64,000 bases of DNA from assembly GCA_029204225.1 (NCBI GenBank), contig CM055109.1:20640349-20704348 (forward strand), given 5' to 3'. Positions within the stretch are counted from its first letter, which is position 1; each line of letters begins with the position of its first letter. Shown here in pieces: positions 23,078 through 35,010 of this stretch. The notes under the pieces were generated by a model. The model was not told the DNA's origin, made no database searches, and was given only the letters and a program-made list of their open reading frames with translations. Position numbers and translations under genes: made by a program. This DNA is from Diphasiastrum complanatum (lineage: Eukaryota > Streptophyta > Lycopodiopsida > Lycopodiales > Lycopodiaceae).

Positions 23078-23425
23078 AGCTTTTAATATATGTAGTTTTT
23101 TGGCTTGATCATATTTGAAAAATCATATTTGGGTTGCTTGCACATGCTATACATCCTTAATGTTGCTTTGTTCATGGTGTTGTTTTCTTTTTTACATAGG
23201 AATCATTTAAGAGGGTGCACTATTTTCTTTCCAAAAGTCTGGCTCCCTTGATTATTTGAATCCTGCTCTGAGGGTTCCTCAAGAGACTATGAACAGGTCT
23301 TATGAACATTCGTTTTCCAACTCATGATTTAATATTGCTTGGGTCCTTTGTGGGAGAATCTTGCCTTTGCTATTGCTTGTAGGGCTTTAGGCATTGATGT
23401 TATGTGGAGCTAATAACCATTCTTT

Positions 23426-23717
23426 GTGGGAGATTGCTAGATTGCTTGACGTAATGTCAAGTTATGCTTCTTTAATACTAAAATATATGATATAATTCAC
23501 AACTATATTGGTAGATGTATCTTAATCTTGTGCTCCCAAAAATATATTCAAATTTTGTGGCAAAAAATTTCGTGGGAGATTGCCAGATTGCTTGACATAA
23601 TGTCAAGTTATGCTACTTTATTACAAAAATCTATGATATAATTCATAACTATATTGTTAGATGTATCTTAATCTTGTGCTCCCAAAAATATATTCAAATT
23701 TTGTGGCAAAAAATTTG
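23426..23717. repeat. 146-bp tandem duplication
   Basis: Unit 1 is 23426-23571 and unit 2 is 23572-23717, about 95% identical by eye. Each starts GTGGGAGATTGC and ends GGCAAAAAATTT. Confidence 0.85.
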
Positions 23718-24788
23718 AAAGTGATTACCTTTTCAAAATAGAAAGTTTAGAGTTTCTAGATTTAGGGTTTACTTAAAACGTCCAGCAAAGAGAATGGTGT
23801 CTCCAAGGGCACCTAACTACTAGGAAACCAATGCAAAAGTCAATTCTAATCACAAACAAAAAATATATGGCAAAAAATGGGTGGAATAGGATTTCACAAA
23901 CTACAAACGAACAAGTGCAACAAGTGAACACACAATTAGTGTGGCTCAGATTTTCAAAGGTTAGGAGGAAGCTAGAGTGAAATTCCAAAAGCTCTCCTTG
24001 GAAGAATCTTCAAAATGATTATTTTGAAGAATATTTGTGATCTATAAAAAGTTGCCAATAGCCTCAAAGACAAAAATACATTGGAACGTCCAACAAAATG
24101 AATGGCATGAAGAACCTGTATAAAATATAAACTACTTAAGAAGTTTTACTATGTTCAAAGCACCATGAGATATTTTGCTAACACAAAAAATAATAATGAT
24201 TCCTGTTTACGACCTAGCCATAGATACATGCATATCAGAATCCACGAACAAACACAAGACATACTAGATTATGCACATGCATAGCATATGCATACATGCT
24301 ACATCTACACGTAGAAATGAGGGTGAGGACACCAACATGCAATAGTAATCAGGAGCAAACTCTCATATTCCGTGCTTTCAGGCATAAAACATTATTCTTG
24401 TAAAGAGAAGTATTGCTGATTTGATATCACAAGCATCTAAAAACCTTTACTCTACATTGTGAAGTGTGTGAAGCTGCAAGCATACGAAGCGATATGAACT
24501 TTTAAGATTTTTGGACCACTACATGATAGCTACCTTGGTTGTACTCAAAGCCAATGTTAAACTGTTATATACTCAAGGGGGACCAAAAGTGAATCTAATG
24601 TTGGATGATGAATAAGTAAGCCACTAAACATGCATGGATAAGAACCTGATGGCAAGAAAATGGGAACATGGAAAGTGTTTGTAGGAACCAAGTGGAAATT
24701 AAGTTGTGAACACAAGAAAGTTGCAAAAAAATTACCCATTTTGAAAGGAGCCATTTTAAAATCACTTAGTAGGGGTGAACTTAAAAAT

Positions 24789-25390
24789 ATGCAGCATGGT
24801 CATACAATCCATGGAACATGCATGAAGCACCAACATTTTGACTCCAATTCTTGGCAAGCATCTTTGGTACCCATTCAGTGCCCTCACCTTCCTCTTCTAG
24901 ATCCCATCAAAGGTGATGGCAAGAAAATAATACTTTAGCTATCAAGATTCAATATAGCAAAGATAAAAGAATAAGCACTTGATATCATTGCAAAGACATT
25001 AAGGTTGGTATCTAATCTCCCAAAAAACAAAATTGAGCTTGCTATCAGGTGAAAGGCATCAACTTCACATCATTGAATAACAAACAAACACAAGTAGAAC
25101 TTTTCACCTGCCTAAGCTGGTTGCTGCGATCTTCCATAGGAACATTAACAAACGGTACATTTGAGAATGCATGGTGAATCCATTTTCTTTTTCCATTTTC
25201 ATCGTGATAGTGTACTGCATTGGATGATCCATCGAGATGTTCGGGTGCTACAACAACTTCCAAATGGAGGAACAAGTCAGGTTAATGTTACTGCAAACGA
25301 AGGATCACTTGAGAAACTCACATATTGTACCTTCAAAGGGCAAGTAAAGCCGTTGGAGACATGATCGCCATGTTGCAATAACTCTTTTCC
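24789..25390 (-). pseudogene. possible exons of an unrecognised host gene
   Basis: On the minus strand, coherent non-repetitive coding-like sequence appears as ELLQHGDHVSNGFTCPLK near 25380-25325, then after a frame change APEHLDGSSNAVHYHDENGK followed by HHAFSNVPFVNVPMEDRSNQ and LRQ up to a splice-donor-like CAG|GTGAAA near 25110. A T-rich intron-like stretch follows to an AG near 24899, then a short open stretch ending in TAA near 24790. No family is recognised. The frame change may mean a short intron I could not place, or a pseudogene. This is inference from composition and splice-like sites only. Confidence 0.3.
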
Positions 25391-25399
25391 TATAATTTC

Positions 25400-27641
25400 A
25401 TGAATCTAAATAATCTAGATCAAATAAACCTATATACAATGAAATTTCTTGATTTGCAAACATGTTTCTCTCATAATAACAAAATGTTAGTCATTTTCAG
25501 CAACCTTGTAAAGCATAACCTTGAAGCACAATGGCATGTTCTTTCCAAAAGAAAAAGTAAATTGATGCAACAACATAATAAGGATTCTCTCAAATACTTT
25601 TGGGATTTATTTTCTCACTAGATAGGTGTGGAACATATAATTATTTGACCTGGAGGAAAAGCCAAACTCCAGGCAATAGAAACGGTAAAAATTGAACTCA
25701 AAAAATACCTACTACCTTCAAAGGACTAGACACATTATGTGTTGTAAAGATTTCTTTTTGAAAAGCATATTGTGAGATATTTTTAGAGTGTGAACTATGG
25801 TTTAAGAATACCCCTTATTACACTCACAAAATGAAAAACAAATATCTCTAGGAGTGGTTTTTGAGAAATGGTCTTAAAATAAATACTCTCTAACCAACAT
25901 TAAAAATGTCTGATATGGAGATCGCATGTTCTTGCCTTTGGAAGACAACATCATATACAATATAAAGTATCATTGGAACTTGCAAGTCACACGACTCAAG
26001 CTATCAAATTACCTGCATTACAGAGCATAATATTAACATCTTGTGTCTAACTATTCCAAGTGTGGCTTGAAACCACTTTCCATTTGTAACATGGGAAAAA
26101 TCCAACTACTAATCAGAGCATGTTTTTTAGAAAAAAAGATTTGTAGGTGAAAAAAAATTGATGCTTTGGAATACAAATATATACACAAAAAAACGTATTT
26201 ACAGTACATTCCTAAAGATGCAATAGTAGATTAGAACAATATAGAATAATCCCTAATTGATAAATCACATTCTTTTAGCTTGATTTGACAAAAATAAAAA
26301 TAGGAATCTATGTCACACAAAAATAGTTTAAATTTGAAAAAGACTCATATAGTCTCAATCAAGACTGACTAAAATAGAATGAAACTGTCATCCTTTAGGT
26401 ATTGAGTCGATTAGGACTTCCTTTCCTCTCCATGGCCCCACATAACCATAATTTAAAATCTAATGATACATATTCTTTTCGTTTGACAAATGTACTACTT
26501 GGAGATTAAACTAGATCTATTTAGAAACAGCATCAATGGGGTTCCATCATCCATGATGGTTGAAAACTCAAAAGAGATCATATGACACAAGTTACATAAA
26601 TGCTTGGTTTGTCTAGACACTATAATTACACACAGTACAAATCTAGGGCTATTCCTCAAAACTTCTATACTTTTAACAAAGCAAAGAACCCCTTGACAAT
26701 AGCAGAGAATGTTATGCCTCCCCCTACTCCTACCACTACTTGATGGTCTACCTCTACCTCTGCCAATGCATAAGCATGAGCTTGAACTTAGAGCTTGGGA
26801 CCTTTGATTTGGATCTCACATGACACAATCTTGTACATTATACACGTAGACACACCAATCACCATCTCCCCATTGACCACTTGACTCTCACAACCTAAGA
26901 CATTGAGAGACATAAAGCTCACTTAGGACCTAGAGGTTTAACTTCTCATCTGCAATTCTCATATCATAGCTCCCTTGATTCTTATTACTTATAATTGTGC
27001 CATGGTATCTGACATTTCCTGCTTACTATTGTGCAAACATCATCCACCTTATGCATAATGGCAAGATCCTCATGTACCTAGATAAACTATTGCACCATTA
27101 CTATCAACCATGTCCGATTTATACTATGTGGAATGATCCTCAAGGCAACATTGAGGCATGAAAACTCCGTGATATGGACCACCTAGGATCCAAGTTACAT
27201 CACTCTACTATAGAACATACGTTTACTTGCAAGACCTTAATAAGGAGGTCAAACATAGGAGGTACAACAAATAATATTGCTTCATAGGTCTCTCCCATGC
27301 CTCTACATCATATTCTTACACAACAATTGCATGTCATACAAGTTAAAGCTAGTACTGGTCTTTGTAATTAGGGCAATATGTGAGGAAGTGGCAGACCACT
27401 TCATGAGGTCATGAGGATATATCAAAGGTAGTCACTAGTAATCATGCGAGGAATAAAAAACACTTGCTCTTCATCCCTATTTTTTGCTAGAATATCAATT
27501 CGTTGGAGGCAATGAATATCAAAGTGGAAGAATAGGTAGAAGATTGGAGAGACACGAATGTCCTATATAGACATTGTTATGGAGCTCTGAAAAAGTCGAT
27601 GAGGGTTGGTTCCAAATTTTTCAGAATTTGGTAATGGGAGG
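25400..27641. other. 2.2 kb without recognisable genes
   Basis: AT-rich. No LTR, transposase or RNA gene is seen. A minus-strand donor-like TGCAG|GTAATT occurs near 26020 but gives no convincing exon. Confidence 0.4.
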
Positions 27642-28173
27642 TGTTAGAATCCCCATCGTCATTCCGGTAATTGCTAAAGCACAATCAGGTGACGAACGCT
27701 ACATTACCGCCCATAGAGGTACTGCCACCTCACCCCCATGCACTAGAGCTATAGACCACCATCAAGCAAGCTCACATCTCCAATAAGCCATGGTGTCCCA
27801 TACCACCATGCCTTACCTCGACCCTCGCCTACTACCTACATCCTGAGGCCTAGATAATCGTCCTGACCTGACCACCAGTGGAAGAGCTCTTCATTCTCCA
27901 GGAGAGAATAAATGACAAGCTCATGGAGATCCACCTCTATATACATAGCTCAGGTGGGGTCATCTCCGACCATAGGAGTCACGCATGACCATCGACGCGC
28001 GGCTGTTGTGGACACTAACGCGGGTCCATAACAACGAGTCACTGCGCACGTGGCACCCATAAGACATTGGCACGTGGCACCCAAAAGACCTATAGCTCCA
28101 CATCAGCGTTCCATCCCATAACTAAGACCGTCACCTCAAGTTTCCTGTTGTGTGCCCTTATGGGTACGCAACA
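27642..28173 (-). repeat. 3' LTR of chromovirus relic F4
   Basis: On the minus strand it begins TGTTGCGTACCC directly after a GGGGGAGGGAA polypurine tract (28174-28184) and ends GATTCTAACA. It contains a TATA-like TGTATATAGAGG and shares layout and some words (GTGCATGGGGGTGAG) with the F2 LTRs, suggesting a related family. The partner LTR is absent. Confidence 0.6.
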
Positions 28174-28186
28174 TTCCCTCCCCCTT

Positions 28187-28545
28187 TAAGAGTCTCCTCC
28201 TAATGGGAGCAAATCAGGGAAGTTCGGTCTTAAATAGTCTTCTCTCTCCCAAGTGTCCTCATCATCTGACTTGCCTTTCAAACATACAAGAAATTCAGAA
28301 ACCAAACGGTTTCTCAATTGGTGATGACGAACACCACTTTTTCAGGTACGTTAGGAACAAAGGTAGACAGATCCTCTAACTCAACCAGTTCACCTTTCGG
28401 AATTAGGGAATCCTTCCTACTAAGTCGTTCCTTTAAATGACTTACATGGAAAACACGATGAACCCCAACTCCTACTGGAAGATCTAGCTGATAAGCGACC
28501 GGGTTGATTTTCTTTACTCCATAAGTAAGCTTCCCCTACTTGAGC
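28187..28545 (-). pseudogene. F4 integrase C-terminus and chromodomain remnant
   Basis: Minus-strand reading gives INPVAYQLDLPVGVGVHRVF, then HVSHLKERLSRKDSL, LSTFVPNVPE and, after frame breaks, a chromodomain-like DDEDTWERED block. This is the last part of a chromovirus polyprotein. Several stops and frame shifts are present, and everything upstream is missing. Confidence 0.6.
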
Positions 28546-28628
28546 GCCAAATACATGACATTGTTGAGTGCACTACCCAGATTCCCGTTCTTGAACAGCG
28601 GCTTCATGAGACGATGGAACATGAATAG

Positions 28629-29027
28629 AAAGTACCTACTCTCGATCAAGAAGTATGTGAGACCAAATCATGGGCTTCTATCCTGAAATCATCTACCACC
28701 TCTTCGTCTTTTGTAGCACCCTCCTTGGACACCACAGTACAAGGCGTCTTGGCAGAACAACAACGTCGGGATGACAAAAAGCTCAACTTAAGATTCCGGG
28801 GTCTTCCTACTGAGGGAACAGCATTGGACCAGGTTAACTCTTTGGTTACTTCATGCATGGGGCTCTCAGTTCCAGGTATCCAGTATGCTTGGTGCCTCCA
28901 GCATGATACGAAGGTATTCTTTGTCAAATTCAAAACTATGGACGACCGGCAAACAGTTCTTCGTGCGCGTCGTACTTTCCGAGGCTCTCAGATTTACATA
29001 GATAATGACGTTACTCACTACCAATAG
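28629..29027 (+). pseudogene. LINE ORF1-like RNA-binding fragment
   Basis: Open plus-strand frame from after TAG 28626 to TAG 29027. It reads KKLNLRFRGLP, then VFFVKFKTMDDRQTVLRARR and TFRGSQIYIDNDVT. This is the pattern of the RRM-like core of L1-type ORF1 proteins (V-x-F-K/R ... D-R ... V-L-R-A-R ... I-x-I-D-x-D-x-T), which coat LINE RNA. After the terminal TAG the same frame continues as [16 protein letters not shown], as LINE ORF1 would, so the stop is probably a mutation. No ORF2 endonuclease or RT is nearby. Confidence 0.5.
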
Positions 29028-29077
29028 TTACGGCTTAAAACTATTATTCAGGAGGCAAGGACAAAACAACAACAGGG

Positions 29078-29280
29078 CTTATTGCATCCATTGGAGATTC
29101 CTGCAGGAAGGTGGGAAAGTATCTCCATGGATTTCATTGTTGGGCTACCCAGGACACAAATGGAATTTAATTCCGTTATGGTAGTGGTAGACAGGTTCTC
29201 CAAGATGGCTCACTTCATCGCAACGACCAAGAAGGTCACAGCTCTATAGGTTGCTGAGTTGTTTATTCAGAATATGGACA
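29078..29280 (+). pseudogene. gypsy integrase fragment
   Basis: Plus-strand reading [20 protein letters not shown], then [20 protein letters not shown] and [14 protein letters not shown] with one TAG near 29248. This is the start of a Ty3/gypsy integrase core including the first catalytic aspartate (SMDF). It differs from F1 and is fused in frame to the LINE-like segment. Confidence 0.75.
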
Positions 29281-29322
29281 ATAAGACTTTTGTATTTTAT
29301 ATGTACCAAAGAAATTTAGCCT

Positions 29323-29806
29323 TGTGATTCGGTTTTGAGGTATTCCAGGCACCACCATTCACTAGGGGCCTCACGAGGGCCAGGGTATTGACGAGGCCAG
29401 TAACTGGGATGGACACAGGGGACCGGTTGGGTCCGGTACGTCATAGGTCGTGACCCGGTGTGACCGCTTGACAGGATGTCAGTAGGCGGAGTTATGACTG
29501 TATGGACCCTAGTCGTCAGTAGCGGAGATGCCTCTGTTGGACGAGCAGTTAGCTGGCAGTTATGTTGGGTGAACGCCTGTGTCATTGGTCCATGACGGGG
29601 CACGGGGGTGGTGCCTCACAGTCACGCACTGATTGCGGGTACAGGATTTCATGAAACCGTGGGGACTGATCACCCCTTACATGGCAGCCATGTGTCGCCG
29701 GCCCAGAATAGCAATCAGATAGACTCAGGAGGAGGGCACCTATAGATGGGTGGATCATTCCTCACACCGGCCATTAGAGTTTGGGAGCTCGTAGGAGATT
29801 GGAGTG
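29323..29806 (-). repeat. GC-rich block, probable copia-relic 3' LTR (outer part)
   Basis: About 484 bp, GC-rich and without coding potential. On the minus strand it would end GAATCACA. Joined across F1-3 to 32670-32681 it would start TGTGTTGCACT right after a GAAGAGGGAG polypurine tract. This is inferred from the position of the copia relic and the near-matching duplications at the F1-3 ends. No second LTR copy is present to confirm it. Confidence 0.4.
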
Positions 29807-30164
29807 TGTTACGAGCACGTAACCAGAGCCGAACCCTAGGGAACCCAGGAGGTCAGATACCACAGTCAGGGACGTGTCCAGCGTACACGTCCAACAGGGC
29901 AAGACAGTGTGAGTAGTGTGCCCCGGCACGGTCCATAGCCATGGTGGGCCTAACACAGCCTAGGGACCCTGTCAGCAGGATAGGGCCCCACGTTGGGTCC
30001 CGACGTGCAGTCGGCCACGTCAGAGCCACGTGGCCGACACTTCGCAGTATGCATGCTACCAGGCCTCACACTGGGCTAGGAGGGGCTTGCTCCATATCAG
30101 GGAGTAGGCAAGTCTGGGTGGATCAGTTAGTGTTTGCCCTACTATGGTGTTAGGATCTCTTACA
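29807..30164 (+). repeat. F1-3 5' LTR
   Basis: 358 bp, starting TGTTACGAGCACG and ending TCTCTTACA. The following primer site at 30166-30177 reads TAGTATCAGAGC, one mismatch from the tRNA-Met complement. Confidence 0.9.
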
Positions 30165-30295
30165 CTAGTATCAGAGCCATCTCCTTCTTTGGGAGCTCAG
30201 TTTCAGCAGGGGAGAAATCCATCAGAGTGTTTAGCAATCCTTGCTAATTTTCAGAGATAGATGGAGCAGGATCAGCGCTGGAGAACCAGCTATCT

Positions 30296-31009
30296 ATGGT
30301 AAAAATCTCCGTAGTTCAGTTTATTCCTGAAGTTTCTATTTCCAGTTCTTTACAACAGAAAGTTACTAAATTAGAAACTTTACTGTCTAAATTTAAAGAT
30401 GTTTTTCCTGAAGATTTACCACATGGTTTACCACTTAGCATAGAGGTAGATCATGTAATAAACCTAGTACCAGGTACAGCACATGTTTCTAAACCTCTGT
30501 ATCGGGTCAGCTGAACAGAGGATGAAGAAATAACTAGGCAGTTAACAGATTATCTTGGGAAAGGCCAAATTCAGACCAGTAGTTCACCATGGGCCTCACC
30601 AGTCCTTCTGGTGAAAAAGAAAGAGGGGTCTATGCGTCTTTGCGTAGATTGCAGAGCCCTCAATAAAGTCACAATTAAGAATAAGTATCCTATGCCTCGG
30701 GCAGACGAGTTGTTTTATCAACTCGACGGGGCTAAGTTTTTCAGTAAAATAGACCTAAGATCGGGATATCATCAAGTCCGTACAAAGTCGGAAGATGTCC
30801 CGAAAACAGCTTTTAGGACTCATCATGGTCATTATGAGTTTAAGGTGATGCCTTTTGGACTCACAAATGCTCCAGCTACCTTTATGACCTTGATGAACAG
30901 TGTCCTCAGACCATACTTGGGTAAATTTGTAGTTGTATTTTTAGATGACATCCTCGTCTACAGTAAAACAAGGAAGGAGCATCTTAAACACCTCAGAAAG
31001 CTATTTTGA
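30296..31009 (+). pseudogene. F1-3 reverse transcriptase remnant
   Basis: The leader is joined directly to the pre-RT segment [15 protein letters not shown], so all of gag and protease is missing. RT follows with [29 protein letters not shown] and the catalytic FLDD. TGA stops at 30512-30514 and 31007-31009 each replace a CGA arginine codon seen in F1-1. A small deletion follows the second stop. Confidence 0.85.
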
Positions 31010-31067
31010 CTGCTTAGAAAGCATAAGCTAACCTAAGTGTGAATTCTTTGTTGAAGAAGTAGCCTAT

Positions 31068-32300
31068 TTGGGCCACAATATCTCGGCAGATGGGATTAAG
31101 ATGGACCCAAATAAGGTCAAGGCCATACTCAATTGGCTGAGACCTCAGAATCTTTTAGAGCTTCAGATCTTTCTTGGTTTGGTGGGATATTGCAGACGAT
31201 GTGTCAAGGAATATGCTCAGATAGCAGTTCCCATGACAAATCTTCTTAAGGGGAAGGGAAAGGAGTTCATTTGGGAGTCCGCACAACAAGAGAGCTTTGA
31301 TGCTCTCAAAACAGCCAAAATGGCTCATTTTATTCCGACCAAAACAACCGTTAGAGCTCTAGAGGTAGCGAGGTTGTTTGTAGACAGGCTATTAATTGTA
31401 CGGTCTACCTTCCGGCATAGTCAACGACGGGGACAATAAGTTTAATGGAAATTTTTGGAGGGCAGTATTCCATCATCTCCATACTAAACTTAATATGAGT
31501 ACCACCGACCATCCATAGACGGACGATCAAACAGAGAAGGTAAATCAGGTGCTGGAGGATATGCTTCGTGCATACGTCAGCAAGAAGAAGACTAATTGGG
31601 AGGAGTATCTCTCGCTATTAGAGTTTGCTTACAACAGTACCAAACATTCAGCTACGGGATACAGCCCATTTATGTTGATGTACGGTTTTCAGCCACGCTC
31701 ACCCACAGCTGTAGGGTTTAAACAAGAAAAAGTTGAAGCAGCCAGAAACTTTTTAGAGGACCTAAACCGGATGATAGAACATGCTAAGCATAGCATTAGG
31801 CAGTCCCAGAATCTAGCCAGCAGGCATTATGCATATCCACGCAGACGGGATGTGCAGTTCTCCGCTGGTGAAAAGTCTACTTGAGAGTCCCAGTTGACTC
31901 TAAAACCCTCAAATCAGGAGTGTGTGCTAAGTTGTCTCCTAGGTATTGTGGTCCCTTTACCATCAGTAGGAGACTAGGCGAGGTCACCTATGAACTAGAA
32001 CTCCCACGTAGCAATAAGGTTTTTCCAGTCTTTCATGTAAGCCAGTTACGAAAAGCCTTAGCCAGATCAGAAAATCTGGTAGGGGATAGTGTTCTAGTTC
32101 TCCCATTGGATTCTCAGCAACCTCCACATGAGCCATAGGAGATTCTTGATAGTAGAGAGACGAAGACTCGTCATACTCTATACAAAGAAAACATGGTTAA
32201 GTGGAATGATCAGCCTGTTGAGAATACCACTTGGGAAAGAGGCAGTGTCCTTTGCAAGTTTTTTCCAGACTTTGTCTTAGAGGACCAAGACGGTTCTTAA
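31068..32300 (+). pseudogene. F1-3 RT tail fused to integrase core and chromodomain
   Basis: The RT tail ([20 protein letters not shown]) runs through ALKTA straight into the integrase segment KMAHFIPTKTTVRALEVARL at about 31315. The 1.07 kb that encodes RNase H and the integrase zinc domain in F1-1 is absent; a 2-bp CC microhomology is possible at the join. Integrase continues with TAG at 31516-31518 (CAG in F1-1), keeps the [12 protein letters not shown] segment that F1-1 lost, and ends with the beta-barrel and chromodomain region after further breaks, including TAG at 32136-32138 (CAG in F1-1). Confidence 0.85.
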
Positions 32301-32311
32301 GGGGGAGGGAG

Positions 32312-32669
32312 TGTTACGAGCACATAACCAGAGCCGAACCTTCAGGAACCCAGGAGGTCAGATACCACAGTCAGGGACGTGTCCAACGTACACGTCCAAC
32401 AGGGCAAGACAGTGTGAGTAGTGTGCCTCGGCACGGTCCATAGCCATGGCGGGCCTAACATAGCCTAGGGACCCTGTCAGCAGGATAGGGCCCCACGTTG
32501 GGTCCTGACGTGCAGTCGGCCACGTCAAAGCCACGTGGCCGACACTTGGCAGTATGCATGCTACCAGGCCTCACACTGGGCTAGGAGGGGCTTGCTCCAT
32601 ATCAGGGAGTAGGTAAGGCTAGGTGGATCAGTTAGTGTTTGCCCTACTGTGGTGTTAGGATCTCTTACA
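32312..32669 (+). repeat. F1-3 3' LTR
   Basis: 358 bp, preceded by polypurine tract AAGGGGGAGGGAG (32299-32311). Confidence 0.9.
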
Positions 32670-32683
32670 CAGTGCAACACACT

Positions 32684-34575
32684 CCCTCTTCAACTATGCT
32701 TGCTATTTTCAACATAGATTTAAAACACATGCCAACATCTAATCTATGCCTCAAAAATAAGTCTCCCAAGGGTTTGGTGAAGATATCAGCAACACATTCT
32801 TTGGAAGAGACATGTTGAAGCTCCACCTCTTTGGCAATCACTTGATCTCTCACAAAATGGTGTGCAAGTTCAATATGCTTGCTTCTTGCATGGAAAACTG
32901 GGTGGCTTGCCATACTTTGAGCTGAGAGGTTGTCACAAAAGATGGTTAGAATCCAGAAAGTGAAGATCCAATAACAAACTTTCAATCCAAAGCATTTCTT
33001 TGGTGCATGTAGTCAATGCCTTGTTGTTGGCCTTGGTGGAAAAAAGAGAGATCGTTGCTTGCTTCTTTGATAGCCATGAGATGACTATATCTACAAGGTA
33101 AATAGCATAAGCACTTATGGATTTCCTATCCATTTGATCTCGTGCAAAGTCTAAATCTGAAAATCCACAAAGCTTAGACGAAGATCCACCAAACAATATG
33201 CCAAAATCTCTAGATCCCGAGATGTATCTAAGAACTCTCTTTCCTAGCTTCCAATGATTCTCACTAGGATCTTGCATGAATTGACTCAATCTACCAACAC
33301 AATAGCTAAGATCTAGTGTTATGATGGTTAGCCAAATAAGAGGTCCTACTAGCTTTCTATCTTGACAAAGACATCAAAAACTTATACTCTTGAGAAGATA
33401 AACCCAAGCGCATATACTAAAGTCATCAATGGAAGTAACAAGCATCTTTGCACCTCCATTGTTTATTGTGCTAGCAAAATGTACATCCGAATGCAAGAGT
33501 TGAAGAGGTATGCTAGATCTTGCATATGGAAGTCTATGTGATTTCGATAATGCACATGAATCACAAACTTTATTGATGCTAGAGAGAGATTTTGGAAGAT
33601 CAAGAACAACTTCCCGTTTTGCCACTGCTTATGATGCCTTGAAGTTGACATGACCCAGTCTTTTGTGCCACATCTCTTGAATTGTCATTTGCTCCTCAGC
33701 CAAAAAACTTCCTTGGTTAGCAGTAACACAAGCATCAAGTTTGTAAAGTTTACATTGCCTCATGCCTTTGGCAATCAAGGTTCCTTTATCAATCATTTGC
33801 CCTACACTAAGAAGGTTCTTAGTAATAGTAGGAATGAACAAAACATTCTCTAGCTTTGTAGTCCTATTTGTAGAAAGAGAGATAGGAATGGTTCCAACCC
33901 CCTTGATGGCACATTCACCATCATTAGCTATGTAGATGACCTTCCTTTGACCATCATTGGTCACCAAGGAAGAAAAATATTCCTGGCGACTTGTCATATG
34001 GGAGCTCGCTCCACTATCAATCCACCAAGGATCGATATCTCCCTCATTTGGCATCAAGCTAGAAGACATCATTACAGAATCAAAATCAATTTTTGCTCAT
34101 CCTCATCCAAAATAAGATTGCCTTGCTTAATTCCTTGCTCTCTTCTTTTCTTAAAAAATTCACTAGCAAAGTGACCTAAAAGTAGTTTAGCTTAGACTTT
34201 TGTTTCTTTTTACCTCCAAAGGAAGAAGTCTCACCTTGCACCTAATCCATGGTGCCCTTCTTGAATCCCTTACCTTTGCCTTTGTCCTTGTACTTGCCTT
34301 TTGAGAAGAAAGCATCTTCTCCTCCTTGAGTAGAAGTGCCACCATTTCTTGCTTAAACATTTGCAATCTTGTGCTCCTCAATCACTAAGACTTCTTGCAA
34401 GTCCTCAACACTTGGCAAGGTCTTTTGTATTGCAAAACTTTGTACAAGGTTAGCATAAGCCTCCAAAAAACCATTAAGGATAACTTGAACAAGTTCAAAC
34501 TTCAATATCCTTAATACCTTCACCATGATGAAATGTGATTGCTCCTTGATCTTGGACCTGTTCTAATGCACTTAG
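32684..34575 (-). pseudogene. copia relic: partial gag, protease, integrase start, RNase H
   Basis: Minus-strand homologue of the copia element at 55232-61052. From upstream: a broken gag tail (34570-34080); protease WWIDSGASSHMT; the pre-integrase HKRLGHVNF; CDSCALSKSHRLPYA; the start of the integrase core (HSDVHFASTINNGG); then an abrupt join at about 33361 to the RNase H region (FMQDPSENHWKLGKRVLRYI, FSDLDFARD, SKKQATISL) and the C-terminal HVSSKECVADIFTKPL. About 1.6 kb (integrase core end through RT) is missing compared with the full copy. Several stops and frame shifts. Confidence 0.85.
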
Positions 34576-34830
34576 CATTCCCTTGACTCTCAACAAAAGA
34601 AAGAAAAATGAAATCTCAAAGATTTAGAACTTTCCAAACGCTATCTCTCAATGAAACTACTTGTCTAGCATGCTAGGTTTTGTAGAATCTTGATCAACAT
34701 ATGATATTCCCTGAATGGAATGAAACTTAGATCTAAAAAATCATTGGGCACACTGTTGCATAAGGTCGAACCTTTCCAGCAAGAGCCCCAATCAAAACTC
34801 TAGAGATATTAAATAGAAAACTATATTCAA
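34576..34830 (-). other. copia relic leader remnant
   Basis: Weak but continuous similarity to the leader of the full copia element (59830-60080), for example GAATCTTGATCAAC(A/C)TATGAT. No gene. Confidence 0.5.
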
Positions 34831-34831
34831 A

Positions 34832-35010
34832 ATGTCGACAATCTTGCTCATCCACAAAGGGGAGCCGTTCTCATCCACACGGGAGAGAACCAAAAGGGGA
34901 GCAATGCTCAGCCACAAGGAGATTATTCATCCACTTAAGGAGATCTTTGTTCATCCACTTAAGGAGAATGTTCATCCACAAGGGGAGCTTAGCTCATCCA
35001 AAAGGGATAT
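34832..35010. repeat. CATCCACAAGGGGAG minisatellite
   Basis: Seven or so imperfect units of about 18-30 bp with the core CATCCAC(A/T)(A/T)A(A/G)GGGAG. Confidence 0.6.

Larger units (their letters stand above)
29807..32669 (+). mobile_element. Ty3/gypsy chromovirus F1-3, internally deleted
   Basis: Same family as F1-1. It has two 358-bp LTRs (about 4% different by eye), a primer site with one mismatch and a polypurine tract, but only 2.86 kb in total. Two large deletions removed gag-protease and RNase H/integrase N-terminus. The flanks GAGTG (29802-29806) and CAGTG (32670-32674) look like a once-mutated target duplication. Confidence 0.9.
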
